DNA of 64,000 bases from contig JAYMNP010000001.1 in the NCBI GenBank assembly GCA_036941025.1, forward strand, positions 3,246,501-3,310,500. The letters run 5' to 3'. Both the position numbers and the translations under genes were made by a program. The notes below the pieces were generated by a model, which worked only from the letters and a program-made list of their open reading frames with translations, ran no database searches and was not told the origin of the DNA. Shown one piece after another: positions 17,748-27,150 of the stretch (the first letter of the stretch is position 1; the number at the start of each line of letters is the position of its first letter). The stretch comes from Lachnospiraceae bacterium JLR.KK002 (lineage in GTDB: Bacteria; Bacillota; Clostridia; Lachnospirales; Lachnospiraceae).

Positions 17748-18367
17748 AAATTTCTCCCTTCAAACCATGCAGTAATATAGGACGCAACAGCCGGAGTCAG
17801 GTTTTTAATTTCCTGCCAGCTTGTATTGACACAGAGATGATACCCGCTTTTCTCCCCCCATTTGCTGGAAGAAAAAAGCTCCTGCGTTTTTGCCCTTGCA
17901 CGGTCAATCTCTTTCATTTGGAGCAGAAACACTTTTTCGGATATTACTTCTGTTTCGGCAGCACGTTCTTTACAGCGTTTTACTTTTGACTCTGCATCTG
18001 CATACACAAAAATATTAAACGGTTCATATTCCTCCAAAATAACATTTGCACCACGCCCTACAATGATACAGCTTTCCCGCCCTGCAATTTCTTTCAGCAG
18101 CTTATGCTGAATGCCAAGGATTTCCGTATATCCCTGTGTGACCTGTGAAAAAGTGCTGATACTGCGGTTAAAGTGCAGCGTAATGCCAAAAGGATATTTT
18201 TCCGTAATCTTCTCAATATAATCTTCCTCCATACTAAGCCGTTTGGAAAGTTCTTCCAAAATCTCCCTGTCAAAATAGGGAACACCAAGCTGGTCAGACA
18301 GCCGCTTTCCTAATTCACGTCCCCCGCTGCCAAACTCACGGCTGATTGTAATAATTTTATGTTTCAT
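17744..18367 (-). CDS. Cytidylate-kinase-like protein
   Basis: 207 residues from ATG 18367 (GGAGGAATGACAT upstream). The N-terminus ITISREFGSGGRELGKRLSD is the P-loop of the cytidylate_kin2 family. CIIVGRGANVI and FVYADAESKVKRC are further family motifs. These proteins resemble nucleoside monophosphate kinases, but their physiological substrate is usually unknown. In many Clostridia one sits beside a MATE pump, as here. It is controlled by the 19-bp-spacer promoter at 18409-18439. Confidence 0.85.
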   Translation of the reverse strand: MKHKIITISREFGSGGRELGKRLSDQLGVPYFDREILEELSKRLSMEEDYIEKITEKYPFGITLHFNRSISTFSQVTQGYTEILGIQHKLLKEIAGRESCIIVGRGANVILEEYEPFNIFVYADAESKVKRCKERAAETEVISEKVFLLQMKEIDRARAKTQELFSSSKWGEKSGYHLCVNTSWQEIKNLTPAVASYITAWFEGRNL

Positions 18368-18408
18368 ATGTCATTCCTCCAATTTCTAAAATTTGCCGCC
18401 AATATAAG

Positions 18409-18439
18409 ATTATAAACTATCCCACCGTAGGAGAGTCAA
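18409..18439 (-). promoter_or_regulatory. MerR-type promoter with 19-bp spacer (kinase-MATE operon)
   Basis: On the minus strand, TTGACT and TATAAT are 19 bases apart, and the spacer carries the imperfect dyad CTCTCCTACGGTGGGATAG. MerR activators work by twisting such over-long spacers. The same layout occurs at 18935-18965, and a MerR gene begins at 19105. Confidence 0.8.
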
Positions 18440-18482
18440 TAGCTGTTCGTTCTTTTTATGCAAAATAAAATATTACTATGCT

Positions 18483-18913
18483 TTACCTTGTTATCTGAAA
18501 CAGCCATTCTTTAGAAACCATCAATATAAGTCTGCCTTCCAAGCTCACAATTTCTTCCAAATACTGCGTTTTTGAATTCCTTAAAACCAGTGGCACCGGT
18601 TTTATACATTCAAACGGTATCGGACAGCTTTTTTCCACTTTATCAACAGTAATTGCTATAAAACTGCCTTTAGCATCAGGAAGAATCAAAAAAAATTACT
18701 ATTTTCTTTCAAAGGCTTAATATGTAATTTTTTATACAGGTTCAAAACTGGTATCACTTCATTATTCAGAGTCACTGTCCGTCTGTCCGCTTTCGCTTCC
18801 ATTTTTGTACCCTGTTCTGCTTTCCCCGTAACCACCCAATTTACACCTTTAATATCCAATCCAAAACATTCTGTTCCGAGATAAAAGATTATAATCTGTA
18901 ATGTATCTGTCAA
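18483..18913 (-). pseudogene. CheW-like protein, frameshifted in a run of eight T
   Basis: The first frame (18913-18686) reads IIIFYLGTECFGLDIKGVNW and VIPVLNLYKKLHIKP, the front half of a CheW-like beta-barrel domain. It stops after NSNFF. The second frame (from 18689) continues with LPDAKGSFIAITVDKVEKSC and SKTQYLEEIVSLEGRLILMV, the back half. Dropping to the other frame in the T8 run near 18692-18699 makes a ~143-residue protein. No other chemotaxis gene is nearby. The MerR-type promoter lies directly upstream. The T8 run could be a sequencing error or a slippage switch. Confidence 0.7.
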
Positions 18914-18934
18914 ACTATCACTCCTCTCCCTATC

Positions 18935-18965
18935 AGAATAAACTATCCTATTATAGGAGAGTCAA
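18935..18965 (-). promoter_or_regulatory. MerR-type promoter with 19-bp spacer (CheW-like gene)
   Basis: TTGACT and TATTCT on the minus strand are separated by 19 bases, with the dyad ACTATCCTA-TTA-TAGGAGAGT. It matches the 18409-18439 promoter through most of the spacer, so one regulator probably serves both. Confidence 0.8.
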
Positions 18966-19021
18966 CAGATGATATCCTTTTTCAGCAATATTTTATTTTT
19001 TTAACCATAAACCAAACTTTA

Positions 19022-19050
19022 TTGACATATTCCATTGCAGTATATATAAT
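19022..19050 (+). promoter_or_regulatory. Sigma-A promoter of the merR gene
   Basis: A perfect TTGACA, 17-base spacer and perfect TATAAT, divergent from the CheW-like gene. Confidence 0.8.
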
Positions 19051-19104
19051 GATTTGCGAAAACTTTCTCATTATGGGAAATTTAAAAGGAGAATTTGTAT
19101 ATTT

Positions 19105-19914
19105 ATGAACCGAAATTTATTTTCTATAGGTGAATTTTCAAAACTGGCAAAAATCAATGTGAAATGTCTGCGTTACTACGATCAGTTAGGAATACTGAAA
19201 CCCGTACTCATTGCTGAAAGCGGTTACCGTTATTACAGCCCGTCCCAAATCATACTGGTTGATGCAATCCAGCTTTGTATAGACCTCGGTATCCCGCTAA
19301 AACGGTTTCACGAATACTATGATGAAGCCAACAGCCATCTGTATTATAATAAATTATTTGAGGACGGAAGCCGCCTTGCAGAACAGAAATACCAGCAGAT
19401 TAAAAACCGTCTTGCACGCCTTGACCAGATGCAGGGCGAAACAAAACGCTGCGAAAAAGTCCTTCAGGAACATGGCGTTATACGATGCCGGATGTCTGCT
19501 GTTAATTTATGGATTGAACCCTATCAGGCTTTTGAAAATAAATCCGAACGGCTTTTATATTTTTATCCGAAAATCTGTGATATGGAAAAACAGGGAGTTA
19601 TAACAACTTATGATACAGGCAGGCTGATTATCTGCAAAGAAAACTGTGATACCATCTATAATTATATTACTGTAGATATTATCAGCGGTACAAGCCAGTT
19701 GCCGGATAACATTATCCAAATCCCACCGTCTGAATATTTTTGTATGACCGTAGCAAAAGAGTCCTTTTTTGAATATAACGATATTTTTCCGGAACTGACT
19801 GGAAAGAATAAAATTATTATTGAGGCAGAACTATTTACTCCTGAATATAATTCAGAAAATCCTCAATATGAATTACGATGCCTACCAGTTTCCATTAATG
19901 CCCAGGCTAAATAA
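19105..19914 (+). CDS. MerR-family regulator with effector-binding-like C-terminus
   Basis: The start at ATG 19105 (AAAGGAG upstream) gives MNRNLFSIGEFSKLAKINVK. An in-frame ATG at 19054 overlaps the promoter region. Residues 1-75 are a typical MerR winged helix (CLRYYDQLGILKPVLIAESG, YRYYSP), then a coiled coil (KNRLARLDQMQGETKRCEKV). The C-terminal ~150 residues resemble a GyrI-like effector domain, as in BmrR/Mta multidrug regulators. It is divergent from two MerR-type promoters, which makes it the probable activator of the CheW-like gene and the kinase-MATE operon. Confidence 0.88.
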   Translation: MNRNLFSIGEFSKLAKINVKCLRYYDQLGILKPVLIAESGYRYYSPSQIILVDAIQLCIDLGIPLKRFHEYYDEANSHLYYNKLFEDGSRLAEQKYQQIKNRLARLDQMQGETKRCEKVLQEHGVIRCRMSAVNLWIEPYQAFENKSERLLYFYPKICDMEKQGVITTYDTGRLIICKENCDTIYNYITVDIISGTSQLPDNIIQIPPSEYFCMTVAKESFFEYNDIFPELTGKNKIIIEAELFTPEYNSENPQYELRCLPVSINAQAK

Positions 19915-19955
19915 TACATTTTATAATTGACATTATGCTACTACGCCGATGAAAT

Positions 19956-20348
19956 TCATCCCATTCCTTTCATCCTTTTATATCTGCGTTTTCTAAGTAC
20001 CTTGTTTGCATGAGAAAAGCTACCGATAATTGCCGACTGTTTTTCTTTTGATAAGTAACTGAATACGTCCTCATAAAGAATGTCATTTAACTGCATTTCC
20101 TTTGCCGCCAAATACAGCATTGTATGAAGCCACTCCTGCCAGAGAGCATCAAACAATGTCCTGCTGTCCGTAAAAGTTTCATCTTCCTCAAAGCCATGCG
20201 GCGGCATATAGTATTTCAACATCACAAAACCGTATCTGCCCACATCAACCACTACAATATCTGCCATTTCGTACAGCTCCGTAAACGCATCAGCCACCTT
20301 TTGGCACTTTGCCTGTTCTTCCTCTGTGATATAAATTTTCTTTTCCAT
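19956..20348 (-). CDS. TnpV-associated hypothetical protein
   Basis: 130 residues, directly downstream of tnpV (20-base gap), so probably co-transcribed. It has no membrane helix. Seen features are ELYEMADIVVVDVGRYGFVM near residue 25-45 and a basic C-terminus (KVLRKRRYKRMKGMG). I recognise it only as a frequent partner of tnpV; its function is unknown. Confidence 0.6.
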   Translation of the reverse strand: MEKKIYITEEEQAKCQKVADAFTELYEMADIVVVDVGRYGFVMLKYYMPPHGFEEDETFTDSRTLFDALWQEWLHTMLYLAAKEMQLNDILYEDVFSYLSKEKQSAIIGSFSHANKVLRKRRYKRMKGMG

Positions 20349-20368
20349 ATTGCTTTTGCCTCCATGAT

Positions 20369-20746
20369 TTAAATATAAATCATCTCATTTTTTACTATTT
20401 CCTCTGCCCGATACCGGATACTGTTCATTTTCTGAATCCATTCCCACTGATTTTTAGCCTTTAGTTCCTCGGTCACTCCTTCTGCAGCTTTCATCTGCTC
20501 CATAATAATATCTAACCGTTTCTCTGCCTGCTCGTTCAAATCGGCAAGGTAAGTCCACAATTCACAAGTCAGTAATAATGCTGTATAACGTGCGGAATGT
20601 TTCTGCTTCAGGTAATCCCGATGCAGCCGACCAAAATACCCAATCGAACGGTTTTCTTCCGGCAGTTTCAAATCAGGCATATAATAATCCCCTACCAGTA
20701 TATAATCAATACCATTTTCCGTTATCCGTTCCTTTAGTTCACCCAT
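20369..20746 (-). CDS. tnpV: TnpV family transposon-encoded protein
   Basis: 125 residues from ATG 20746 with GGAGGAAAGGC upstream. It contains DYILVGDYYMPDLKLPEE and SIGYFGRLHRDYLKQKHSA, then a helical C-terminus. It was first described in Tn4451-like elements and its molecular role is unsettled. This is the intact relative of the fragment at 686-937. Confidence 0.85.
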   Translation of the reverse strand: MGELKERITENGIDYILVGDYYMPDLKLPEENRSIGYFGRLHRDYLKQKHSARYTALLLTCELWTYLADLNEQAEKRLDIIMEQMKAAEGVTEELKAKNQWEWIQKMNSIRYRAEEIVKNEMIYI

Positions 20747-20941
20747 GCCTTTCCTCCTGACATACTTTCGTTTGGTTGATTCAACCCATTATTCCCTTAC
20801 CTTACTTTTTCAGACATACAGAATTGTACCAGATTAAAAGAAATAAAAAAGACATGATTAGCTGAATTGCCGGCTGATCGTGTCCCTGTTCTGCTTATTT
20901 TTGTTTTGGACAGCCAACTCTTCACGAATAAGTATGGCATA
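20747..20941. other. Gene-poor gap with a short unidentified tail ORF
   Basis: On the minus strand, a frame entered at the traG breakpoint reads DRKRYAILIREELAVQNKNK and QNRDTISRQFS before TAA. It does not match TraG and may be the tail of another element gene. I see no other gene here. Confidence 0.4.
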
Positions 20942-21015
20942 TCTTTTCCGGTCTTTTGATAATTTAAACCGTAGGACTGCGACGTACCCCTTGTGTCAGA
21001 GGTATTGTAAAGGTC

Positions 21016-23554
21016 ATGAGGTAAGCGCCTCGTGGACGCTCCCTCCCGAGCCGTGCGGGCACCTCTCGATGCACACGGCTCTCCATATGCCGTCAACTAA
21101 CGAATCAGTCTTTTCCGTGTATCTCACGGTGGCACGCCGGGCATACTGCCAGCGTTTTCCTGCGGTTCTTTAGCATAACTTTTTCCCACTCATATTCACC
21201 GCTAAGGCTTTTCAGCCGTTTTACCTGATGAATCTCCACATCATTTGTATACTGTCCGCAGAGTTCACAGGTTTTCGAGCGCAGTTTCGCCGCTATGCGG
21301 TTTGGTCTGTCATACCGCTTGTAAGCTGGAAGAATATCTGCCTGCGGCACCTTGGGCTTATCCTTGCGGATAAAAGGCCCCCTGTAAAATACGCTCTCTT
21401 TCATACCGCTTTTTGTCTTGTAAATGACTGTAAACCGTCCATCCCTAAAATATTTCTTCTTAATCTTTCTGGTCTTTGTGCGGTATTTATTTGCGAATGT
21501 TTTCAGCATACTGTAATGCATCAAACCCGCAAACTTGCTCATTGCGCATACATTACATGCCAGTGAGTAATAGTTGTACAAACCTCTGATTTCAGAGTTG
21601 TACTTTGACAGAATTTCAATGTCTTTGCGGTTAATAAGCTGTGGTCTGTGGATGGCTTTCCAATGCTCTTTGTGTGTAACTTTGTCTTTCTTAATACGGA
21701 TTGCACCATACTCCAATAGTTTCGATTCCCATTTCTCATGCGGCATATATAGTTTCACTGCGCCGCTGTATCCTTTCACTTTCCTGCCCTGGCGTTTTGT
21801 GACTTCCTGACTTTTTGAAATTGAAATATCGTAGCCAAGAAACCTCGCCCGGCCAGTTGCATGGGTGATTTTGGTTTTTTCCACTGACAGCGTAAGGTTC
21901 AGTTTTTCTTTGAGGAACACGGCTAAATCTGCTTTTAAGGCTTCAGCGTCCTTTTTGCTCCCGATAATGCTTATGATAAAATCATCCGCATAACGGACGT
22001 ATTGCAGATTTTTGTAAGTTTCATCCCGAAACTGCTTAGACGGGATTTCCCTCTGTTTCTCCCGCAGTCTGCGTAATTCCCCGGCACGTTCTTTCTTTTC
22101 GGCTTCGCTAAGGCTGTCCCATACTTCCCTGTTCTGGCGCATAAACCTCTGCACCTCACGGTTCCGTCTGGCGTATTCCGGGTTCACTTTGCGGCTTGCC
22201 CGGTTTCCTTTTATAAAGCCTGCCTTGTATTCCTCCACGTACATATCCAGTTCATGCAGATAAATATTTGCCAGAACGGGACTGATGCCAGAACCCTGCG
22301 GAGTGCCGCAGTATGTCCTGTTGTACTGCCATTGTTCCATATATCCGGCTTTCAGGAATTTCCACATCAATGAGATAAATGCTTCATCATCAATGCGCCT
22401 GCGCAGGATATCAATCAGCACGTGGTGGTCAAAGCTGTCAAAACATGCCTGGAATCCCCTTCCACAAACCAGTTTGCCCTGGCGAATGTCCGCTGTATCT
22501 GTTCCAGGGCTGTATGACAGCTCCTTTTCGAGCGGAATCCGTGGGAATAATCGGAGAAAGTGTGTTCATAAATACTTTCCAATATCATTCTGACTACTTC
22601 CTGCACCAGCTTGTCATCCCCGGAAGGAATCCCAAGCGGACGCTTTTTACTGCTGTTTTTCTTCGCAATATATGTACGCCGTGCAGGTTTTGGGCGGTAG
22701 GAACGGTCTTTCAATGCGCTGATGATACGCTCTATTCTCGGACTGCCCATCCCGTCCAGTGTTTCTCCATCCACACCCGGCGTCATGCTCCCCTCATTGG
22801 CGTAGATATTCCTGTATGCCAACAGGTAAAACTCCGGGTTGTACAAGTTCCGGTAAAGCCTTTGGAACCTATACGATAAATCTTTAGACTGTTTGTTCAG
22901 GCTATTTAATACATCAGTTGGATTTCTCATGATGCCTCACGCACCTTCCTCTCTTGTTTGTATTAAAAGCATACTGCTCCCCTTCGTCATGTGGGCGGCT
23001 CTCCCGCTTCCGCTTTTACGGCTATCCCTGTAAATCCAGAGTCCACGGGCTACTATGGGAGCTGTGTAACCATGCCCGCAAATGGGCGGGTTTAGGTCAT
23101 CCCCGGTAGCATATGCCATACATAGCGTTCCGTGTTGTCGGTAATCTTTGTAGATATGTGGCGTTCGCCGTTCAACCTAATCTAAGGCTTGCCTTGCTTT
23201 GGATATCCCACGCCTGCCGACAATCGAGCGACAGCCGCCAAAGCACCATGCGTTTCATCTTCTTTCGCACGTAGGCCAGATACTCCCAGGCTCCGGCTAC
23301 CAATCAGGCAGTTTAGCTTTCATCCTCATACACGGATTTTCATCCCCGCATAAAATGACGGTTAGAAGATTACGCCATTCTATGCCAGTTATAGTAAAGA
23401 ACACTATAACAACGACATGCTACACTCCCCAGAGGGTTTCCCCTCACGGATAAGTCGTGGAATGATAGACCGTAAATTTTCACCTTCCTTTCTTTGATAT
23501 CTTTGTCTACCGCTTGCTAAAGGCGGTTTATGGCATACACCCTAACGGGCGCAC
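21016..23554 (-). mobile_element. Group II intron inside traG (downstream copy)
   Basis: The 5' end is GTGCGCCCG at 23554, directly after the exon codons for ETI. The 3' end is at 21016, before codons for DLYNTS. A domain V-like hairpin (GAGCCGTGTGC…GCACGGCTC) lies just before the 3' end. Size 2539 bases. Removing the intron restores the traG frame exactly. The encoded protein is LtrA-like with an HNH endonuclease, but frameshifted. Confidence 0.9.
21105..22930 (-). pseudogene. ltrA: Intron-encoded RT/maturase/HNH protein (one frameshift)
   Basis: 22930-22415 encodes the RT N-terminus (GSMTPGVDGETLDGMGSPRI, RPLGIPSGDDKLVQEVVRMI). 22421-21105 encodes the rest: YCGTPQGSGISPVLANIYLH, LQYVRYADDFIISIIG (YADD), the X domain, and an HNH C-terminus (CELCGQYTNDVEIHQVKRLK, CPACHREIHG). 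The frames join near 22452 where GDFQACFDSFDHHVL requires one extra T. The full length would be about 608 residues. Confidence 0.88.
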
Positions 23555-24003
23555 TATCGTTTCCTTACCCAAAATTTCCGCCATCTCTTTTAAAGTGGTC
23601 TTTTCCTTCCCTCCGAGGAATAAGGTGGTATCACAATTCCCTTCAATGGTGTCGGCGTTGTCCTTATAAATCGCTTTAAGCTGCGACTTCGACTGCAAGA
23701 TAATGGAAGCCGATATTTCCGGCTCCGGATTGTGGCAATCAGCTTCTCAAACTTTGGTATCTGCCCGATATTTGCAAACTCATCGAGTAAGCAGCGCACA
23801 TGGACGGGCAGCCTCCCATGATACACATCGTCCGCCCTGTCACAGAGCAGGTTGAAAAGCTGCGTATACATGATAGACACGATAAAATTGAACGTGTCAT
23901 CGGTATCGAAGATAATGACAAACAACGCTGTCTTTTCATCCCCGATCATATCCAACCCCAACTCGTCATAGCTTGTCAGGTCACGCAGCTCCTTGAACAG
24001 CGA

Positions 24004-26305
24004 TAGGTAATCCTTTGATGTTATCTCTGGATTTTCCCCCGCCCTAAACCGGGCGTGAACCTTTCAGCTCACCCGGCTTTCCATCAGGAACAGATTTTAT
24101 TTCATCTCAATAACTCTCAACGTGGATAAGGCTTCTTAACTTGCTGAGTTTTTCTTTCTGCTTTTGGTCAAGTTTAAAGATTTCCATATATTTCTTGGTA
24201 ATATCAGGGTTTGTGGCATGGATTAAGCGATGCATATCTTCGCATACCAGTATCAGATTCTGATAGTTGTCTTTACCGCCTAAGTGCCGTGGCACTTTGT
24301 GATGGCAGTGAATATCACCAATCGAAAGCGCCCTGCCAGACACAGCGCATTTTCCCATTTGAGCCGAATACAGCGAAAGCCTGTTATCGTTGTATTCGAT
24401 AGAACGGTACAGAACCGGGTTCCTCATCAGGTAGTGAAGAACCGCCATGTCGATTCTGTCCAGATTCTTATGGATTTCGGCCCTGCCCTCCGGCGTATAG
24501 GAATTGATTTTGCGCTTCATGGACTTCGGGGGCTTGTGCCGTATGTAACCAATCGGGACAACTGCGTGTCCGGCTACATATCGGAGCTGTCTGCTTTTTC
24601 CGTACCGTTCCCTGATAACTTTCGATACTTCACATGGAATCTTCCTTTTCCTGACCTGTTTTACAGTTTTTACACGTTTTTTCAGTCTTGCCCGCAGGCT
24701 CTTGTGGACAGATAAGGCGAATGGTGCAAGGTCATCGCAGACCTTTGTGGCTAATTGGTAATATTCATGGATTCCCATTACATAAGCGTTGTAGCGACAA
24801 ATCGCTTGATATTCAGTACGCCTGCCTTGTGACGGGAACTCAATGTCATAAATCAGTCGTTTTAGGTTTGGTTTTATTTTCGCAATAGATTTCTCTCTGA
24901 TATGGCTTTCCACTACATATTTGGTATTCCCATTGCTCCGTTTCCCACGAGGGATAACCTTTAGCTTAAAGCCAAGAAACTCTGAATACTGTTCTTTCAG
25001 GTTTATCACCTTTGATTTTTCTGGGCTGATTTCAAGCGAGAGCCTTTCATGGAGCCAGCTTTGGGTTGCGTGGAACAGCTTCACCGCGCTTTGATAACTG
25101 TTCGTAAATATCTTAAAATCATCAGCGTATCAGATGCAGGTGACCTCTTTGAGCCTTGTCCTGCGCAATGCGGCGAACTTATGGCTTTTGCTGACACTTC
25201 CGTTGTAATTGACGGACTCCTTGTAAGGAAATTCCGTTGGTATTTCTTCCCATTGGCTGGCAAGCCACCAATCCAATTCGTTTAGAACTACATTGGACAG
25301 CAGGGGAGAGATAATACCTCCCTGCTGCGTACCGACCTCCGGGAATCCTATCCCGGCCACCTCCGCTTTTAGCATAGCTGATATAATACTAAGCAGCTTC
25401 TTGTCATGGATTCCCATTGTCCAGAACTGTTTCAGAAGTTTTCCGTGGTTCACGTTGTCAAAGACCCCCTTAATGTCTATGTCTACGACATAGTGGAGAT
25501 TGCTTCTATGCATATTTTTGTGAACCTGGGCGATTGCGTGCTGTTGGTTCCGGTTAGGGCGGAATCCATAACTGTGGTCATGGAATTTCGCCTCACATAT
25601 CGGCTCCATGACCTGCAATACGCACTGTTGTATCAGCCTGTCCATAATCGTCGGTATTTCGAGCGGGCGCTTCTTCATTGGGTCATTTCCTTTCGGAATT
25701 TCTACCCGCCGGACGCTTTGTGGGACATACCAGTTTAATTTGCGCTGTACGGCGCATATAAGCTGTTCATCAGAGAGTGCTGATAATTCTGTGATTGTTT
25801 TTCCATCTGTGCCGGGCGTCGTACTCCCGTGGTTCTTCTTGATGTTGCGGTATGCCAGCCGTATGTTTTCGGGTAATGCAATGATTTCAACCAGATGTTT
25901 GAAAACTTTGCCTTTATTGCTGTCGGCATACAGCTTATCTTGAATTGCCTGAAAGTCATAATACTCGGCGTGCCTTAACTTATCTTTCTTCTTTGCCTTT
26001 CCTGTTGCCATAGTCGGTTACTTATCCCCACTTTCGTTTGGATTTTCGCCTTTCTTAGTCCTACTCGAACCTATGCGTGTTTATTGAATATGATTTTGTT
26101 TCTGTTCCTGACTACAGCCCGTCCCTCCACCGCTTACTTTGTTCACGGCTTCACAGGTAGCATGGCTGCTCTTTCCTCCCGGATTAAGAACGGTTATACC
26201 GCACCTCCCATAAAAGGCGGCACGATTTTCCCGCCCATTGCTTCATCATGCGTATCCACTCCACATCCGGGGCTTTCCACATTCCGATATTCCTATCTTT
26301 GCATA
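24004..26305 (-). mobile_element. Group II intron inside traG (upstream copy), probably 5'-truncated
   Basis: The 3' part has a domain V-like hairpin (AGCCGGGTGAGC…GTTCACGCCCGGTTT, about 24040-24075) and a 3' end near 24004, after which traG coding begins. The ORF starts at 26011 and only about 290 bases lie between it and the ArdC-like gene, against 400-620 in the other two introns. No GTGYG-type 5' end is visible. Inference: a deletion removed the intron 5' end together with the first half of traG and fused the remainder to the ArdC-like gene. Confidence 0.75.
24107..26011 (-). pseudogene. ltrA: Intron-encoded RT/maturase/HNH protein with a TGA just before YADD
   Basis: 26011-25130 reads GSTTPGTDGKTITELSALSD, RPLEIPTIMDRLIQQCVLQV and GTQQGGIISPLLSNVVLNEL. 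It stops after RLKEVTCI at TGA 25129-25127. The same frame continues at once with YADDFKIFTNSYQSAVKLFH. The stop therefore replaces the arginine before the catalytic YADD box (CGA to TGA is one change). Downstream are the X domain and an HNH-like end (CAVSGRALSIGDIHCHHKVP, LILVCEDMHRLIH). Full length would be about 634 residues. Confidence 0.88.
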
Positions 26306-27009
26306 ATACCCTTGTCCTTTGCGGGCGCAAGAATATCCTTATTGATTTCCTTATCATGCAGCATGGAATGGGCGGTTTCATGCACCATCGTCTTTAAAGT
26401 CTGGCTCTCGCTCATACCCTCCTGCACCGCAATCCGTTTTTCTGTGGGGCTGAAGAAACCTTTGGAATCTCCGGGTATATCCTCAAAGCTGATCGGAACC
26501 GGAGCAACATAGGTGACTGCCTTAACAAAGTCCTCATACCCCTCCACCGTGGAGAGAAGCTCTTTTGCCTCCAGTTCCGGGATTGGCTCTCCTGATGTTT
26601 GCTTGACATCAAACACTGATACCGCACGGAAAGCGGGGATTTTAATCTCCACTTCCTCCGTCTGCGGCATCCCGTCCTGGTCAAGCATGATCTCCCCGGT
26701 CACAGGGTCTAACTTATCCCGTTCCTCTTTGATCTTGTAAGGGGCAGGGGCAAGGATACGGATTCCCTTCTCCCCCTTGTTTACATGGCGGTTGAAATTT
26801 TTCTGCCATGCCTGGTACCCTGCGACCAGACTGGCGTCAGGGCGCTGTAAGGCTATCAGGAGCGTGTTGTTGACACTGTAATTATGGAATTTAGACATGG
26901 TGGAGAGGTAGTTTTTGTACTTCCCGCTCTCAAAAAGTTCTTTTAACCCTTCCTCCAGCTTGTCAGTGATCTCCTTTACTTTCTGTTTTTCTGTTTTTAC
27001 GTCTGCCAT
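26300..27009 (-). pseudogene. ArdC-like antirestriction/ssDNA-binding protein, 3'-truncated
   Basis: ATG 27009 follows AAAGGAAAGG. The ~236 residues retained hold the ArdC N-terminal domain (YLSTMSKFHNYSVNNTLLIA, VAGYQAWQKNFNRHVNKGEK, GIRILAPAP) and the start of an IrrE-like peptidase region with the HExxH-type motif MVHETAHSMLHDKE. After DILAPAKDKG the sequence turns into group II intron. ArdC proteins protect incoming conjugative DNA. The missing remainder may be the polyvalent piece at 13129-14233. Confidence 0.8.
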
Positions 27010-27080
27010 ATTTGATTTTCCTTTCCTTTTTCCACACAAAAATACCGCCCTGAATATTTACAAGACGGTATCCCGAAAAC

Positions 27081-27120
27081 AAAAAAAGTGCATGGTATTG
27101 ATTTTTTCTCTACCATGCAC
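27081..27120 (-). terminator. Terminator of the GNAT toxin-antitoxin unit
   Basis: On the minus strand GTGCATGGTA pairs with TACCATGCAC and is followed by seven T's. Confidence 0.85.
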
Positions 27121-27150
27121 CTGAAGTTACTTTTACTATAAAATTTTTCG

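Larger units (their letters stand above)
20942..24003 (-). pseudogene. traG: VirD4/TraG coupling protein, partial, holding two group II introns
   Basis: The exons on the minus strand are about 24003-23555 and 21015-20942. Exon A reads LFKELRDLTSYDELGLDMIG, ALFVIIFDTDDTFNFIVSIM and LLDEFANIGQIPKFEKLIAT, the Walker-B/DEF region of type IV coupling ATPases, and ends at GKETI. Exon B restarts with DLYNTSDTRGTSQSYGLNYQ, exactly in register. One G is missing near 23722, shifting the frame from SREISASIILQS. The Walker A half is absent upstream of the first intron. The C-terminal end after YQKTGKD is found at 61962-61702. Confidence 0.85.

Noticed and set aside
20747..20941. Minus-strand frame with DRKRYAILIREELAVQ as the true TraG end
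   Set aside because: It does not fit the TraG family, whose expected continuation is found at 61962.
22285..22879. Plus-strand frames across the second intron
   Set aside because: Shadows of the RT-coding strand; composition follows the opposite-strand codons.
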